This document shows, one piece after another, positions 36,968-49,200 of a stretch of 64,000 bases of DNA. Numbering within the stretch: position 1 is the first letter of the stretch; each line of letters starts with the position of its first letter. The position numbers and the translations under genes were made by a program. The DNA comes from Rhytidiadelphus loreus (Eukaryota; Streptophyta; Bryopsida; Hypnales; Hylocomiaceae): contig OX344763.1 of NCBI GenBank assembly GCA_947034895.1, forward strand, positions 68,715,093 to 68,779,092. Reading direction: 5' to 3'. Under the pieces are notes generated by a model, which did not search any database, had not been told where the DNA came from, and saw nothing but the letters and a program-made list of their open reading frames with translations.

Positions 36968-39900
36968 ATGGGAAACATGTGGTGCAAGTTGCAAATATTC
37001 ATAAACTCAAGAATTCAAAGAAATACGCAATTGCTGAACACAATGAATGAACTTGTACGTGGAATGGAAGTATGGAATTTGAACCATGCTTACTGCTTTA
37101 ATATGCAAAAATATATAAAGTCATTAAATCCCTATCAAGAAGAATGGGAAGCATCTGGTGCAAGTTGCAAATAATCATAAACTCATGAATTCAAAGAAAT
37201 TCGCAATTGCTCATCACATTGAATGAACTTGTACGTGGAATGGAAATATGGAATTTAAACAATGCCTACTACTTTAGTATGCAAAAATATAGAAAGTCAT
37301 TAAATCCCTATCAAGAAGAATTTGAATCATCTGGTGCAAGTTGCAAATGTTCATAAATTCAAGAATTCAAAGAAATACACAATTGCTCAAGACATTGAAT
37401 GAACTTGTACATGGAATCGAACCATGGATTTTGAACCATACCTACTACTTTAATATGCAAAAATATATATGGTTATTAAATACCTATCAAGAAGAATGGG
37501 AAACATGTGGTGCAAGTTGCAAATATTCATAAACTCAAGAATTCAAAGAAATTCGCAATTGCTCATCACATTGAATGAACTTGTACGTGGAATGGAAATA
37601 TGGAATTTAAACTATGCCTACTACTTTAGTATGCAAAAATATAGAAAGTCATTAAATCCCTATCAAGAAGAATTTGAAACATCTGGTGCAAGTTGCAAAT
37701 GTTCATAAATTCAAGAATTCAAAGAAATACGCAATTGCTCAGGACAGTGAATGAACTTGTACATGGAATCGAACCATGGATTTTGAACCATGCCTACTAC
37801 TTTAATATGCAAAATTATATAAAGTCATTAAATCCCGATCATGAAGAATGGGAAACATGTGGTGCAAGTTGCAAATATTCATAAACTCAAGAATTCAAAG
37901 AAATACGCAATTGCTCATCACATTGAATGAACTTGAACGTGGAATGGAAATATGGAATTTGAACCATGCCTACTACTTTAATATGCAAAAATACATAAAG
38001 TCATTAAACACCTATCAAGAAGAATGTGAAACATGTGGTGCAAGTTGCAAATATTCATAAACTCAAGAATTCAAAGAAATACGCCATTGCTCAACACATT
38101 GAATGAACTTGAACGTGGAATGGAATCCTCGATTTTGAACCATGCCTACTACTTTAATATGCCAGAATATATAAGTCATTGAATTCCTATCAAGAAGAAT
38201 GGGAAACATGTGGTGCAAGTTGCAAATATTCATAAACTCAGGAATTCAAAGAAATACTCAATTGCTCATCACATTGAATGAACTTGTACGTTGAATGGAA
38301 ATATGGAATTTAAACAATGCCTACTACTTTAGTATGCAAAAATATAGAAAGTCATTAAATCCCTATCAAGAAGAATGGGAAACATGTGGTGCAAGTTGCA
38401 AATATTCATAAACTCAAGAATTCAAAGAAATACGCAATTGCTCATCACATTGAATGAACTTGTACGTGGAATGGAAATATGGAATTTGAACCATGCCTAC
38501 TACTTTAATATGCAAAAATATATATGGTTATTAAATACCTATCAAGAAGAATGGGAAACATGTGGTGCAAGTTGCAAATATTCATAAACTCAAGAATTCA
38601 AAGAAATACGCAATTGCTGAACACAATGAATGAACTTGTACGTGGAATGGAAATATGGAATTTAAACAATGCCTACTACTTTAGTATGCAAAAATATAGA
38701 AAGTCATTAAATCCCTATCAAGAAGAATTTGAAACATCTGGTGCAAGTTGCAAATGTTCATAAACTCAAGAATTCAAAGAAATACGCAATTGCTCAGGAC
38801 ATTGATTGAACTTGTACATGGAATCGAACCATGGATTTTGAACCATGCCTACTACTTTAATATGCAAAATTATATAAAGTCATTAAATCCCGATCATGAA
38901 GAATGGGAAACATGTGGTGCAAGTTGCAAATAATCATAAACTCAAGAATTCAAAGAAATACGCAATTGCTCATCACATTGAATGAATTTGTACGTGGAAT
39001 GGATTATGGAATTTCAACTACACCTAGTATTTTCATTCGCAAAAGTATATAAAGTCATTAAATCCCTATCAAGAAGAATGGGAAACATGTGGTGCAAGTT
39101 GCAAATATTCATAAACTCAAGAATTCAAAGAAATTCGCAATTGCTCATCACATTGAATGAACTTGAATGTGGAATGGAAATATGGAATTTGAACCATGCC
39201 TACTACTTTAATATGCAAAAATACCTAAAGTCATTAAACACCTATCAAGAAGAATGTGAAACATGTGGTGCAAGTTGCAAATATTCATAAACTCAAGAAT
39301 TCAAAGAAATTCGCAATTGCTCAACACATTGAATGAACTTGAACGTGGAATGGAATCCTCGATTTTAAACCATGCCTACTACTTTAATATGCCAGAATAT
39401 ATAAGTCATTGAATTCCTATCAAGAAGAATGGGAAACATGTGGTGCAAGTTGCAAATATTCATATACTCAAGAATTCAAAGAAATACGCAATTGCTCATC
39501 ACATTGAATGAACTTGTACGTGGAATGGAAATATGGAATTTGAACCATGCCTACTACTTTAATATGCAAAAATATATATGGTTATTAAATACCTATCAAG
39601 AAGAATGGGAAACATGTGGTGCAAGTTGCAAATATTCATAAACTCAAGAATTCAAAGAAATACGCAATTGCTCATCACATTGAATGAATTTGTACGTGGA
39701 ATGGATTATGGAATTTCAACTACACCTAGTATTTTCATTCGCAAAAGTATATAAAGTCATTGAATTCCTATCAAGAAGAATGGGAAACATTTGGTGCAAG
39801 TTGCAAATATTAATAAACTCAGGAATTCAAAGAAATACGCAATTGCTCATCACATTGAATGAACTTGAACGTGGAATGGAAATATGGAATTTGAACCATG

Positions 39901-40306
39901 CCTACTACTTTAATATGCAAAAATACATAAAGTCATTAAACACCTATCAAGAAGAATGGGAAACATGTGGTGCAAGTTGCAAATAATCATAAACTCAAGA
40001 ATTCAAAGAAATACGCCATTGCTCAACACATTGAATGAACTTGAACGTGGAATGGAATCCTCGATTTTGAACCATGCCTACTACTTTAATATGCCAGAAT
40101 ATATAAGTCATTGAATTCCTATCAAGAAGAATGGGAAACATGTGGTGCAAGTTGCAAATATTAATAAACTCAGGAATTCAAAGAAATACTCAATTGCTCA
40201 TCACATTGAATGAACTTGTACGTGGAATGGAAATATGGAATTTAAACAATGCCTACTACTTTAGTATGCAAAAATATAGAAAGTCATTAAATCCCTATCA
40301 AGAAGA
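36968..40306 (+). repeat. 5097-bp block, second copy with two extra monomers
   Basis: Unit starts and classes: 36968 T, 37144 S, 37320 Nw, 37496 S, 37672 N, 37848 E, 38024 P, 38199 S, 38375 W, 38551 T head with S tail, 38727 N, 38903 D, 39078 E, 39254 P, 39429 Wy, 39605 D, 39780 E, 39956 P, 40131 S. Through 38199 it matches 31871-33277 at offset 5097. After that it matches 33278-34681 at offset 5449, because 38375 and 38551 add 352 bp. Confidence 0.88.
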
Positions 40307-43294
40307 ATGGGAAGCATCTGGTGCAAGTTGCAAATAATCATAAACTCATGAATTCAAAGAAATTCGCAATTGCTCATCACATTGAATGAACTTGTACGTG
40401 GAATGGAAATATGGAATTTGAACCATGCCTACTACTTTAATATGCAAAAATATATATGGTTATTAAATACCTATCAAGAAGAATGGGAAACATGTGGTGC
40501 AAGTTGCAAATATTCATAAACTCAAGAATTCAAAGAAATACGCAATTGCTGAACACAATGAATGAACTTGTACGTGGAATGGAAATATGGAATTTGAACC
40601 ATGCTTACTACTTTAATATGCAAAAATATATAAAGTCATTAAATACCTATCAAGAAGAATGGGAAACATCTGGTGCAAGTTGCAAATAATCATAAACTCA
40701 AGAATTCAAAGAAATTCGCAATTGCTCATCACATTGAATGAACTTGTACGTGGAATGGAAATATGGAATTTAAACAATGCCTACTACTTTAGTATGCAAA
40801 AATATAGAAAGTCATTAAATCCCTATCAAGAAGAATTTGAAACATCTGGTGCAAGTTGCAAATGTTCATAAACTCAAGAATTCAAAGAAATACGCAATTG
40901 CTCAGGACATTGATTGAACTTGTACATGGAATCGAACCATGGATTTTGAACCATGCCTACTACTTTAATATGCAAAATTATATAAGGTCATTAAATCCCG
41001 ATCATGAAGAATGGGAAACATGTGGTGCAAGTTGCAAATAATCATAAACTCAAGAATTCAAAGAAATACGCAATTGCTCATCACATTGAATGAATTTGTA
41101 CGTGGAATGGATTATGGAATTTCAACTACACCTAGTATTTTCATTCGCAAAAGTATATAAAGTCATTAAATCCCTATCAAGAAGAATGGGAAACATGTGG
41201 TGCAAGTTGCAAATATTCATAAACTCAAGAATTCAAAGAAATTCGCAATTGCTCATCACATTGAATGAACTTGAATGTGGAATGGAAATATGGAATTTGA
41301 ACCATGCCTACTACTTTAATATGCAAAAATACCTAAAGTCATTAAACACCTATCAAGAAGAATGTGAAACATGTGGTGCAAGTTGCAAATATTCATAAAC
41401 TCAAGAATTCAAAGAAATTCGCAATTGCTCAACACATTGAATGAACTTGAACGTGGAATGGAATCCTCGATTTTGAACCATGCCTACTACTTTAATATGC
41501 CAGAATATATAAGTCATTGAATTCCTATCAAGAAGAATGGGAAACATGTGGTGCAAGTTGCAAATATTCATATACTCAAGAATTCAAAGAAATACGCAAT
41601 TGCTCATCACATTGAATGAACTTGTACGTGGAATGGAAATATGGAATTTGAACCATGCCTACTACTTTAATATGCAAAAATATATATGGTTATTAAATAC
41701 CTATCAAGAAGAATGGGAAACATGTGGTGCAAGTTGCAAATATTCATAAACTCAAGAATTCAAAGAAATACGCAATTGCTGAACACAATGAATGAACTTG
41801 TACGTGGAATGGAAATATGGAATTTGAACCATGCTTACTACTTTAATATGCAAAAATATATAAAGTCATTAAATACCTATCAAGAAGAATGGGAAACATC
41901 TGGTGCAAGTTGCAAATAATCATAAACTCAAGAATTCAAAGAAATTCGCAATTGCTCATCACATTGAATGAACTTGTATGTGGAATGGAAATATGGAATT
42001 TAAACAATGCCTACTACTTTAGTATGCAAAAATATAGAAAGTCATTAAATCCCTATCAAGAAGAATTTGAAACATCTGGTGCAAGTTGCAAATGTTCATA
42101 AACTCAAGAATTCAAAGAAATACGCAATTGCTCAGGACATTGATTGAACTTGTACATGGAATCGAACCATGGATTTTGAACCATGCCTACTACTTTAATA
42201 TGCAAAATTATATAAAGTCATTAAATCCCGATCATGAAGAATGGGAAACATGTGGTGCAAGTTGCAAATAATCATAAACTCAAGAATTCAAAGAAATACG
42301 CAATTGCTCATCACATTGAATGAATTTGTACGTGGAATGGATTATGGAATTTCAACTACACCTAGTATTTTCATTCGCAAAAGTATATAAAGTCATTAAA
42401 TCCCTATCAAGAAGAATGGGAAACATGTGGTGCAAGTTGCAAATATTCATAAACTCAAGAATTCAAAGAAATTCGCAATTGCTCATCACATTGAATGAAC
42501 TTGAACGTGGAATGGAAATATGGAATTTGAACCATGCCTACTACTTTAATATGCAAAAATACCTAAAGTCATTAAACACCTATCAAGAAGAATGTGAAAC
42601 ATGTGGTGCCAGTTGCAAATATTCATAAACTCAAGAATTCAAAGAAATTCGCAATTGCTCAACACATTGAATGAACTTGAACGTGGAATGGAATCCTCGA
42701 TTTTGAACCATGCCTACTACTTTAATATGCCAGAATATATAAGTCATTGAATTCCTATCAAGAAGAATGGGAAACATGTGGTGCAAGTTGCAAATATTCA
42801 TATACTCAAGAATTCAAAGAAATACGCAATTGCTCATCACATTGAATGAACTTGTACGTGGAATGGAAATATGGAATTTGAACCATGCCTACTACTTTAA
42901 TATGCAAAAATATATATGGTTATTAAATACCTATCAAGAAGAATGGGAAACATGTGGTGCAAGTTGCAAATATTCATATACTCAAGAATTCAAAGAAATA
43001 CGCAATTGCTCATCACATTGAATGAACTTGTACGTGGAATGGAAATATGGAATTTGAACCATGCCTACTACTTTAATATGCAAAAATATATATGGTTATT
43101 AAATACCTATCAAGAAGAATGGGAAACATGTGGTGCAAGTTGCAAATATTCATAAACTCAGGAATTCAAAGAAATACTCAATTGCTCATCACATTGAATG
43201 AACTTGTACGTTGAATGGAAATATGGAATTTAAACAATGCCTACTACTTTAGTATGCAAAAATATAGAAAGTCATTAAATCCCAATCAAGAAGA
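40307..43294 (+). repeat. 2988-bp duplicated block, first copy (17 monomers)
   Basis: Unit starts and classes: 40307 W, 40483 T, 40659 S, 40835 N, 41011 D, 41186 E, 41362 P, 41537 Wy, 41713 T, 41889 S, 42065 N, 42241 D, 42416 E, 42592 P, 42767 Wy, 42943 Wy, 43119 S. Inside it N-D-E-P-Wy-T-S (7 monomers, 1230 bp) starts at 40835 and begins again at 42065. The private variant TATAAGGTCATT at 40981 recurs exactly 2988 bp later. Confidence 0.9.
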
Positions 43295-46282
43295 ATGGGA
43301 AACATGTGGTGCAAGTTGCAAATATTCATAAACTCAAGAATTCAAAGAAATACGCAATTGCTCATCACATTGAATGAACTTGTACGTGGAATGGAAATAT
43401 GGAATTTGAACCATGCCTACTACTTTAATATGCAAAAATATATATGGTTATTAAATACCTATCAAGAAGAATGGGAAACATGTGGTGCAAGTTGCAAATA
43501 TTCATAAACTCAAGAATTCAAAGAAATACGCAATTGCTGAACACAATGAATGAACTTGTACGTGGAATGGAAATATGGAATTTGAACCATGCTTACTACT
43601 TTAATATGCAAAAATATATAAAGTCATTAAATACCTATCAAGAAGAATGGGAAACATCTGGTGCAAGTTGCAAATAATCATAAACTCAAGAATTCAAAGA
43701 AATTCGCAATTGCTCATCACATTGAATGAACTTGTACGTGGAATGGAAATATGGAATTTAAACAATGCCTACTACTTTAGTATGCAAAAATATAGAAAGT
43801 CATTAAATCCCTATCAAGAAGAATTTGAAACATCTGGTGCAAGTTGCAAATGTTCATAAACTCAAGAATTCAAAGAAATACGCAATTGCTCAGGACATTG
43901 ATTGAACTTGTACATGGAATCGAACCATGGATTTTGAACCATGCCTACTACTTTAATATGCAAAATTATATAAGGTCATTAAATCCCGATCATGAAGAAT
44001 GGGAAACATGTGGTGCAAGTTGCAAATAATCATAAACTCAAGAATTCAAAGAAATACGCAATTGCTCATCACATTGAATGAATTTGTACGTGGAATGGAT
44101 TATGGAATTTCAACTACACCTAGTATTTTCATTCGCAAAAGTATATAAAGTCATTAAATCCCTATCAAGAAGAATGGGAAACATGTGGTGCAAGTTGCAA
44201 ATATTCATAAACTCAAGAATTCAAAGAAATTCGCAATTGCTCATCACATTGAATGAACTTGAATGTGGAATGGAAATATGGAATTTGAACCATGCCTACT
44301 ACTTTAATATGCAAAAATACCTAAAGTCATTAAACACCTATCAAGAAGAATGTGAAACATGTGGTGCAAGTTGCAAATATTCATAAACTCAAGAATTCAA
44401 AGAAATTCGCAATTGCTCAACACATTGAATGAACTTGAACGTGGAATGGAAATATGGAATTTGAACCATGCCTACTACTTTAATATGCAAAAATACCTAA
44501 AGTCATTAAACACCTATCAAGAAGAATGTGAAACATGTGGTGCCAGTTGCAAATATTCATAAACTCAAGAATTCAAAGAAATTCGCAATTGCTCAACACA
44601 TTGAATGAACTTGAACGTGGAATGGAATCCTCGATTTTGAACCATGCCTACTACTTTAATATGCCAGAATATATAAGTCATTGAATTCCTATCAAGAAGA
44701 ATGGGAAACATGTGGTGCAAGTTGCAAATATTCATATACTCAAGAATTCAAAGAAATACGCAATTGCTCATCACATTGAATGAACTTGTACGTGGAATGG
44801 AAATATGGAATTTGAACCATGCCTACTACTTTAATATGCAAAAATATATATGGTTATTAAATACCTATCAAGAAGAATGGGAAACATGTGGTGCAAGTTG
44901 CAAATATTCATAAACTCAAGAATTCAAAGAAATACGCAATTGCTGAACACAATGAATGAACTTGTACGTGGAATGGAAATATGGAATTTGAACCATGCTT
45001 ACTACTTTAATATGCAAAAATATATAAAGTCATTAAATACCTATCAAGAAGAATGGGAAACATCTGGTGCAAGTTGCAAATAATCATAAACTCAAGAATT
45101 CAAAGAAATTCGCAATTGCTCATCACATTGAATGAACTTGTATGTGGAATGGAAATATGGAATTTAAACAATGCCTACTACTTTAGTATGCAAAAATATA
45201 GAAAGTCATTAAATCCCTATCAAGAAGAATTTGAAACATCTGGTGCAAGTTGCAAATGTTCATAAACTCAAGAATTCAAAGAAATACGCAATTGCTCAGG
45301 ACATTGATTGAACTTGTACATGGAATCGAACCATGGATTTTGAACCATGCCTACTACTTTAATATGCAAAATTATATAAAGTCATTAAATCCCGATCATG
45401 AAGAATGGGAAACATGTGGTGCAAGTTGCAAATAATCATAAACTCAAGAATTCAAAGAAATACGCAATTGCTCATCACATTGAATGAACTTGTACGTGGA
45501 ATGGATTATGGAATTTCAACTACACCTAGTATTTTCATTCGCAAAAGTATATAAAGTCATTAAATCCCTATCAAGAAGAATGGGAAACATGTGGTGCAAG
45601 TTGCAAATATTCATAAACTCAAGAATTCAAAGAAATTCGCAATTGCTCATCACATTGAATGAACTTGAACGTGGAATGGAAATATGGAATTTGAACCATG
45701 CCTACTACTTTAATATGCAAAAATACCTAAAGTCATTAAACACCTATCAAGAAGAATGTGAAACATGTGGTGCCAGTTGCAAATATTCATAAACTCAAGA
45801 ATTCAAAGAAATTCGCAATTGCTCAACACATTGAATGAACTTGAACGTGGAATGGAATCCTCGATTTTGAACCATGCCTACTACTTTAATATGCCAGAAT
45901 ATATAAGTCATTGAATTCCTATCAAGAAGAATGGGAAACATGTGGTGCAAGTTGCAAATATTCATATACTCAAGAATTCAAAGAAATACGCAATTGCTCA
46001 TCACATTGAATGAACTTGTACGTGGAATGGAAATATGGAATTTGAACCATGCCTACTACTTTAATATGCAAAAATATATATGGTTATTAAATACCTATCA
46101 AGAAGAATGGGAAACATGTGGTGCAAGTTGCAAATATTCATATACTCAAGAATTCAAAGAAATACGCAATTGCTCATCACATTGAATGAACTTGTACGTG
46201 GAATGGAAATATGGAATTTGAACCATGCCTACTACTTTAATATGCAAAAATATATATGGTTATTAAATACCTATCAAGAAGA
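43295..46282 (+). repeat. 2988-bp block, second copy with one extra E monomer
   Basis: Unit starts and classes: 43295 W, 43471 T, 43647 S, 43823 N, 43999 D, 44174 E, 44350 E, 44526 P, 44701 Wy, 44877 T, 45053 S, 45229 N, 45405 D, 45580 E, 45756 P, 45931 Wy, 46107 Wy. Offsets to the first copy are 2988 bp up to 44174 and 3164 bp from 44526 on. Unit 44350 is the extra one. Its head has GCTCAACACATTG like P and its tail is E-like. Confidence 0.9.
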
Positions 46283-49200
46283 ATGGGAAACATGTGGTGC
46301 AAGTTGCAAATAATCATAAACTCAAGAATTCAAAGAAATTCGCAATTGCTCATCACATTGAATGAACTTGTACATGGAATGGAAATATGGAATTTAAACA
46401 ATGCCTACTACTTTAGTATGCAAAAATATAGAAAGTCATTAAATCCCTATCAAGAAGAATTTGAAACATCTGGTGCAAGTTGCAAATGTTCATAAACTCA
46501 AGAATTCAAAGAAATACGCAATTGCTCAGGACATTGATTGAACTTGTACATGGAATCGAACCATGGATTTTGAACCATGCCTACTACTTTAATATGCAAA
46601 ATTATATAAAGTCATTAAATCCCGATCATGAAGAATGGGAAACATGTGGTGCAAGTTGCAAATATTCATAAACTCAAGAATTCAAAGAAATACGCAATTG
46701 CTCATCACATTGAATGAACTTGTACGTGGAATGGAAATATGGAATTTGAACCATGCCTACTACTTTAATATGCAAAAATATATATGGTTATTAAATACCT
46801 ATCAAGAAGAATGGGAAACATGTGGTGCAAGTTGCAAATATTCATAAACTCAAGAATTCAAAGAAATACGCAATTGCTGAACACAATGAATGAACTTGTA
46901 CGTGGAATGGAAATATGGAATTTAAACAATGCCTACTACTTTAGTATGCAAAAATATAGAAAGTCATTAAATCCCTATCAAGAAGAATTTGAAACATCTG
47001 GTGCAAGTTGCAAATGTTCATAAACTCAAGAATTCAAAGAAATACGCAATTGCTCAGGACATTGATTGAACTTGTACATGGAATCGAACCATGGATTTTG
47101 AACCATGCCTACTACTTTAATATGCAAAATTATATAAAGTCATTAAATCCCGATCATGAAGAATGGGAAACATGTGGTGCAAGTTGCAAATAATCATAAA
47201 CTCAAGAATTCAAAGAAATACGCAATTGCTCATCACATTGAATGAATTTGTACGTGGAATGGATTATGGAATTTCAACTACACCTAGTATTTTCATTCGC
47301 AAAAGTATATAAAGTCATTAAATCCCTATCAAGAAGAATGGGAAACATGTGGTGCAAGTTGCAAATATTCATAAACTCAAGAATTCAAAGAAATACGCAA
47401 TTGCTCATCACATTGAATGAACTTGAACGTGGAATGGAAATATGGAATTTAAACAATGCCTACTACTTTAGTATGCAAAAATATAGAAAGTCATTAAATC
47501 CCTATCAAGAAGAATGGGAAACATGTGGTGCAAGTTGCAAATATTCATAAACTCAAGAATTCAAAGAAATTCGCAATTGCTCATCACATTGAATGAACTT
47601 GTACGTGGAATGGAAATATGGAATTTAAACAATGCCTACTACTTTAGTATGCAAAAATATAGAAAGTCATTAAATCCCTATCAAGAAGAATGGGAAACAT
47701 GTGGTGCAAGTTGCAAATATTCATAAACTCAAGAATTCAAAGAAATTCGCAATTGCTCATCACATTGAATGAACTTGTACGTGGAATGGAAATATGGAAT
47801 TTAAACAATGCCTACTACTTTAGTATGCAAAAATATAGAAAGTCATTAAATCCCTATCAAGAAGAATGGGAAACATGTGGTGCAAGTTGCAAATATTCAT
47901 AAACTCAAGAATTCAAAGAAATACGCAATTGCTCATCACATTGAATGAACTCGTACGTGGAATGGATTATGGAATTTCAACTACACCTAGTACTTTCATT
48001 TGCAAAAGTATATAAAGTCATTGAATTCCTATCAAGAAGAATGGGAAACATTTGGTGCAAGTTGCAAATATTAATAAACTCAGGCATTCAAAGAAATACG
48101 CAATTGCTCATCACATTGAATGAACTTGAACGTGGAATGGAAATATGGAATTTGAACCATGCCTACTACTTTAATATGCAAAAATACCTAAAGTCATTAA
48201 ACACCTATCAAGAAGAATGTGAAACATGTGGTGCAAGTTGCAAATATTCATAAACTCAAGAATTCAAAGAAATTCGCAATTGCTCAACACATTGAATGAA
48301 CTTGAACGTGGAATGGAATCCTCGATTTTGAACCATGCCTACTACTTTAATATGCCAGAATATATAAGTCATTGAATTCCTATCAAGAAGAATGGGAAAC
48401 ATGTGGTGCAAGTTGCAAATATTCATAAACTCAAGAATTCAAAGAAATACGCAATTGCTCAACACATTGAATGAACTTGTACGTGGAATGGAAATATGGA
48501 ATTTAAAGAATGCCTACTACTTTAGTATGCAAAAATATAGAAAGTCATTAAATCCCTATCAAGAAGAATGGGAAACATGTGGTGCAAGTTGCAAATATTC
48601 ATAAACTCAAGAATTCAAAGAAATACGCAATTGCTCATCACATTGAATGAACTTGTACGTGGAATGGAAATATGGAATTTGAACCATGCCTACTACTTTA
48701 ATATGCAAAAATATATATGGTTATTAAATACCTATCAAGAAGAATGGGAAACATGTGGTGCAAGTTGCAAATATTCATAAACTCAAGAATTCAAAGAAAT
48801 ACGCAATTGCTCATCACATTGAATGAACTCGTACGTGGAATGGATTATGGAATTTCAACTACACCTAGTACTTTCATTTGCAAAAGTATATAAAGTCATT
48901 GAATTCCTATCAAGAAGAATGGGAAACATTTGGTGCAAGTTGCAAATATTAATAAACTCAGGAATTCAAAGAAATACGCAATTGCTCATCACATTGAATG
49001 AACTTGAACGTGGAATGGAAATATGGAATTTGAACCAGGCCTACTACTTTAATATGCAAAAATACCTAAAGTCATTAAACACCTATCAAGAAGAATGTGA
49101 AACATGTGGTGCAAGTTGCAAATATTCATAAACTCAAGAATTCAAAGAAATTCGCAATTGCTCAACACATTGAATGAACTTGAACGTGGAATGGAATCCT

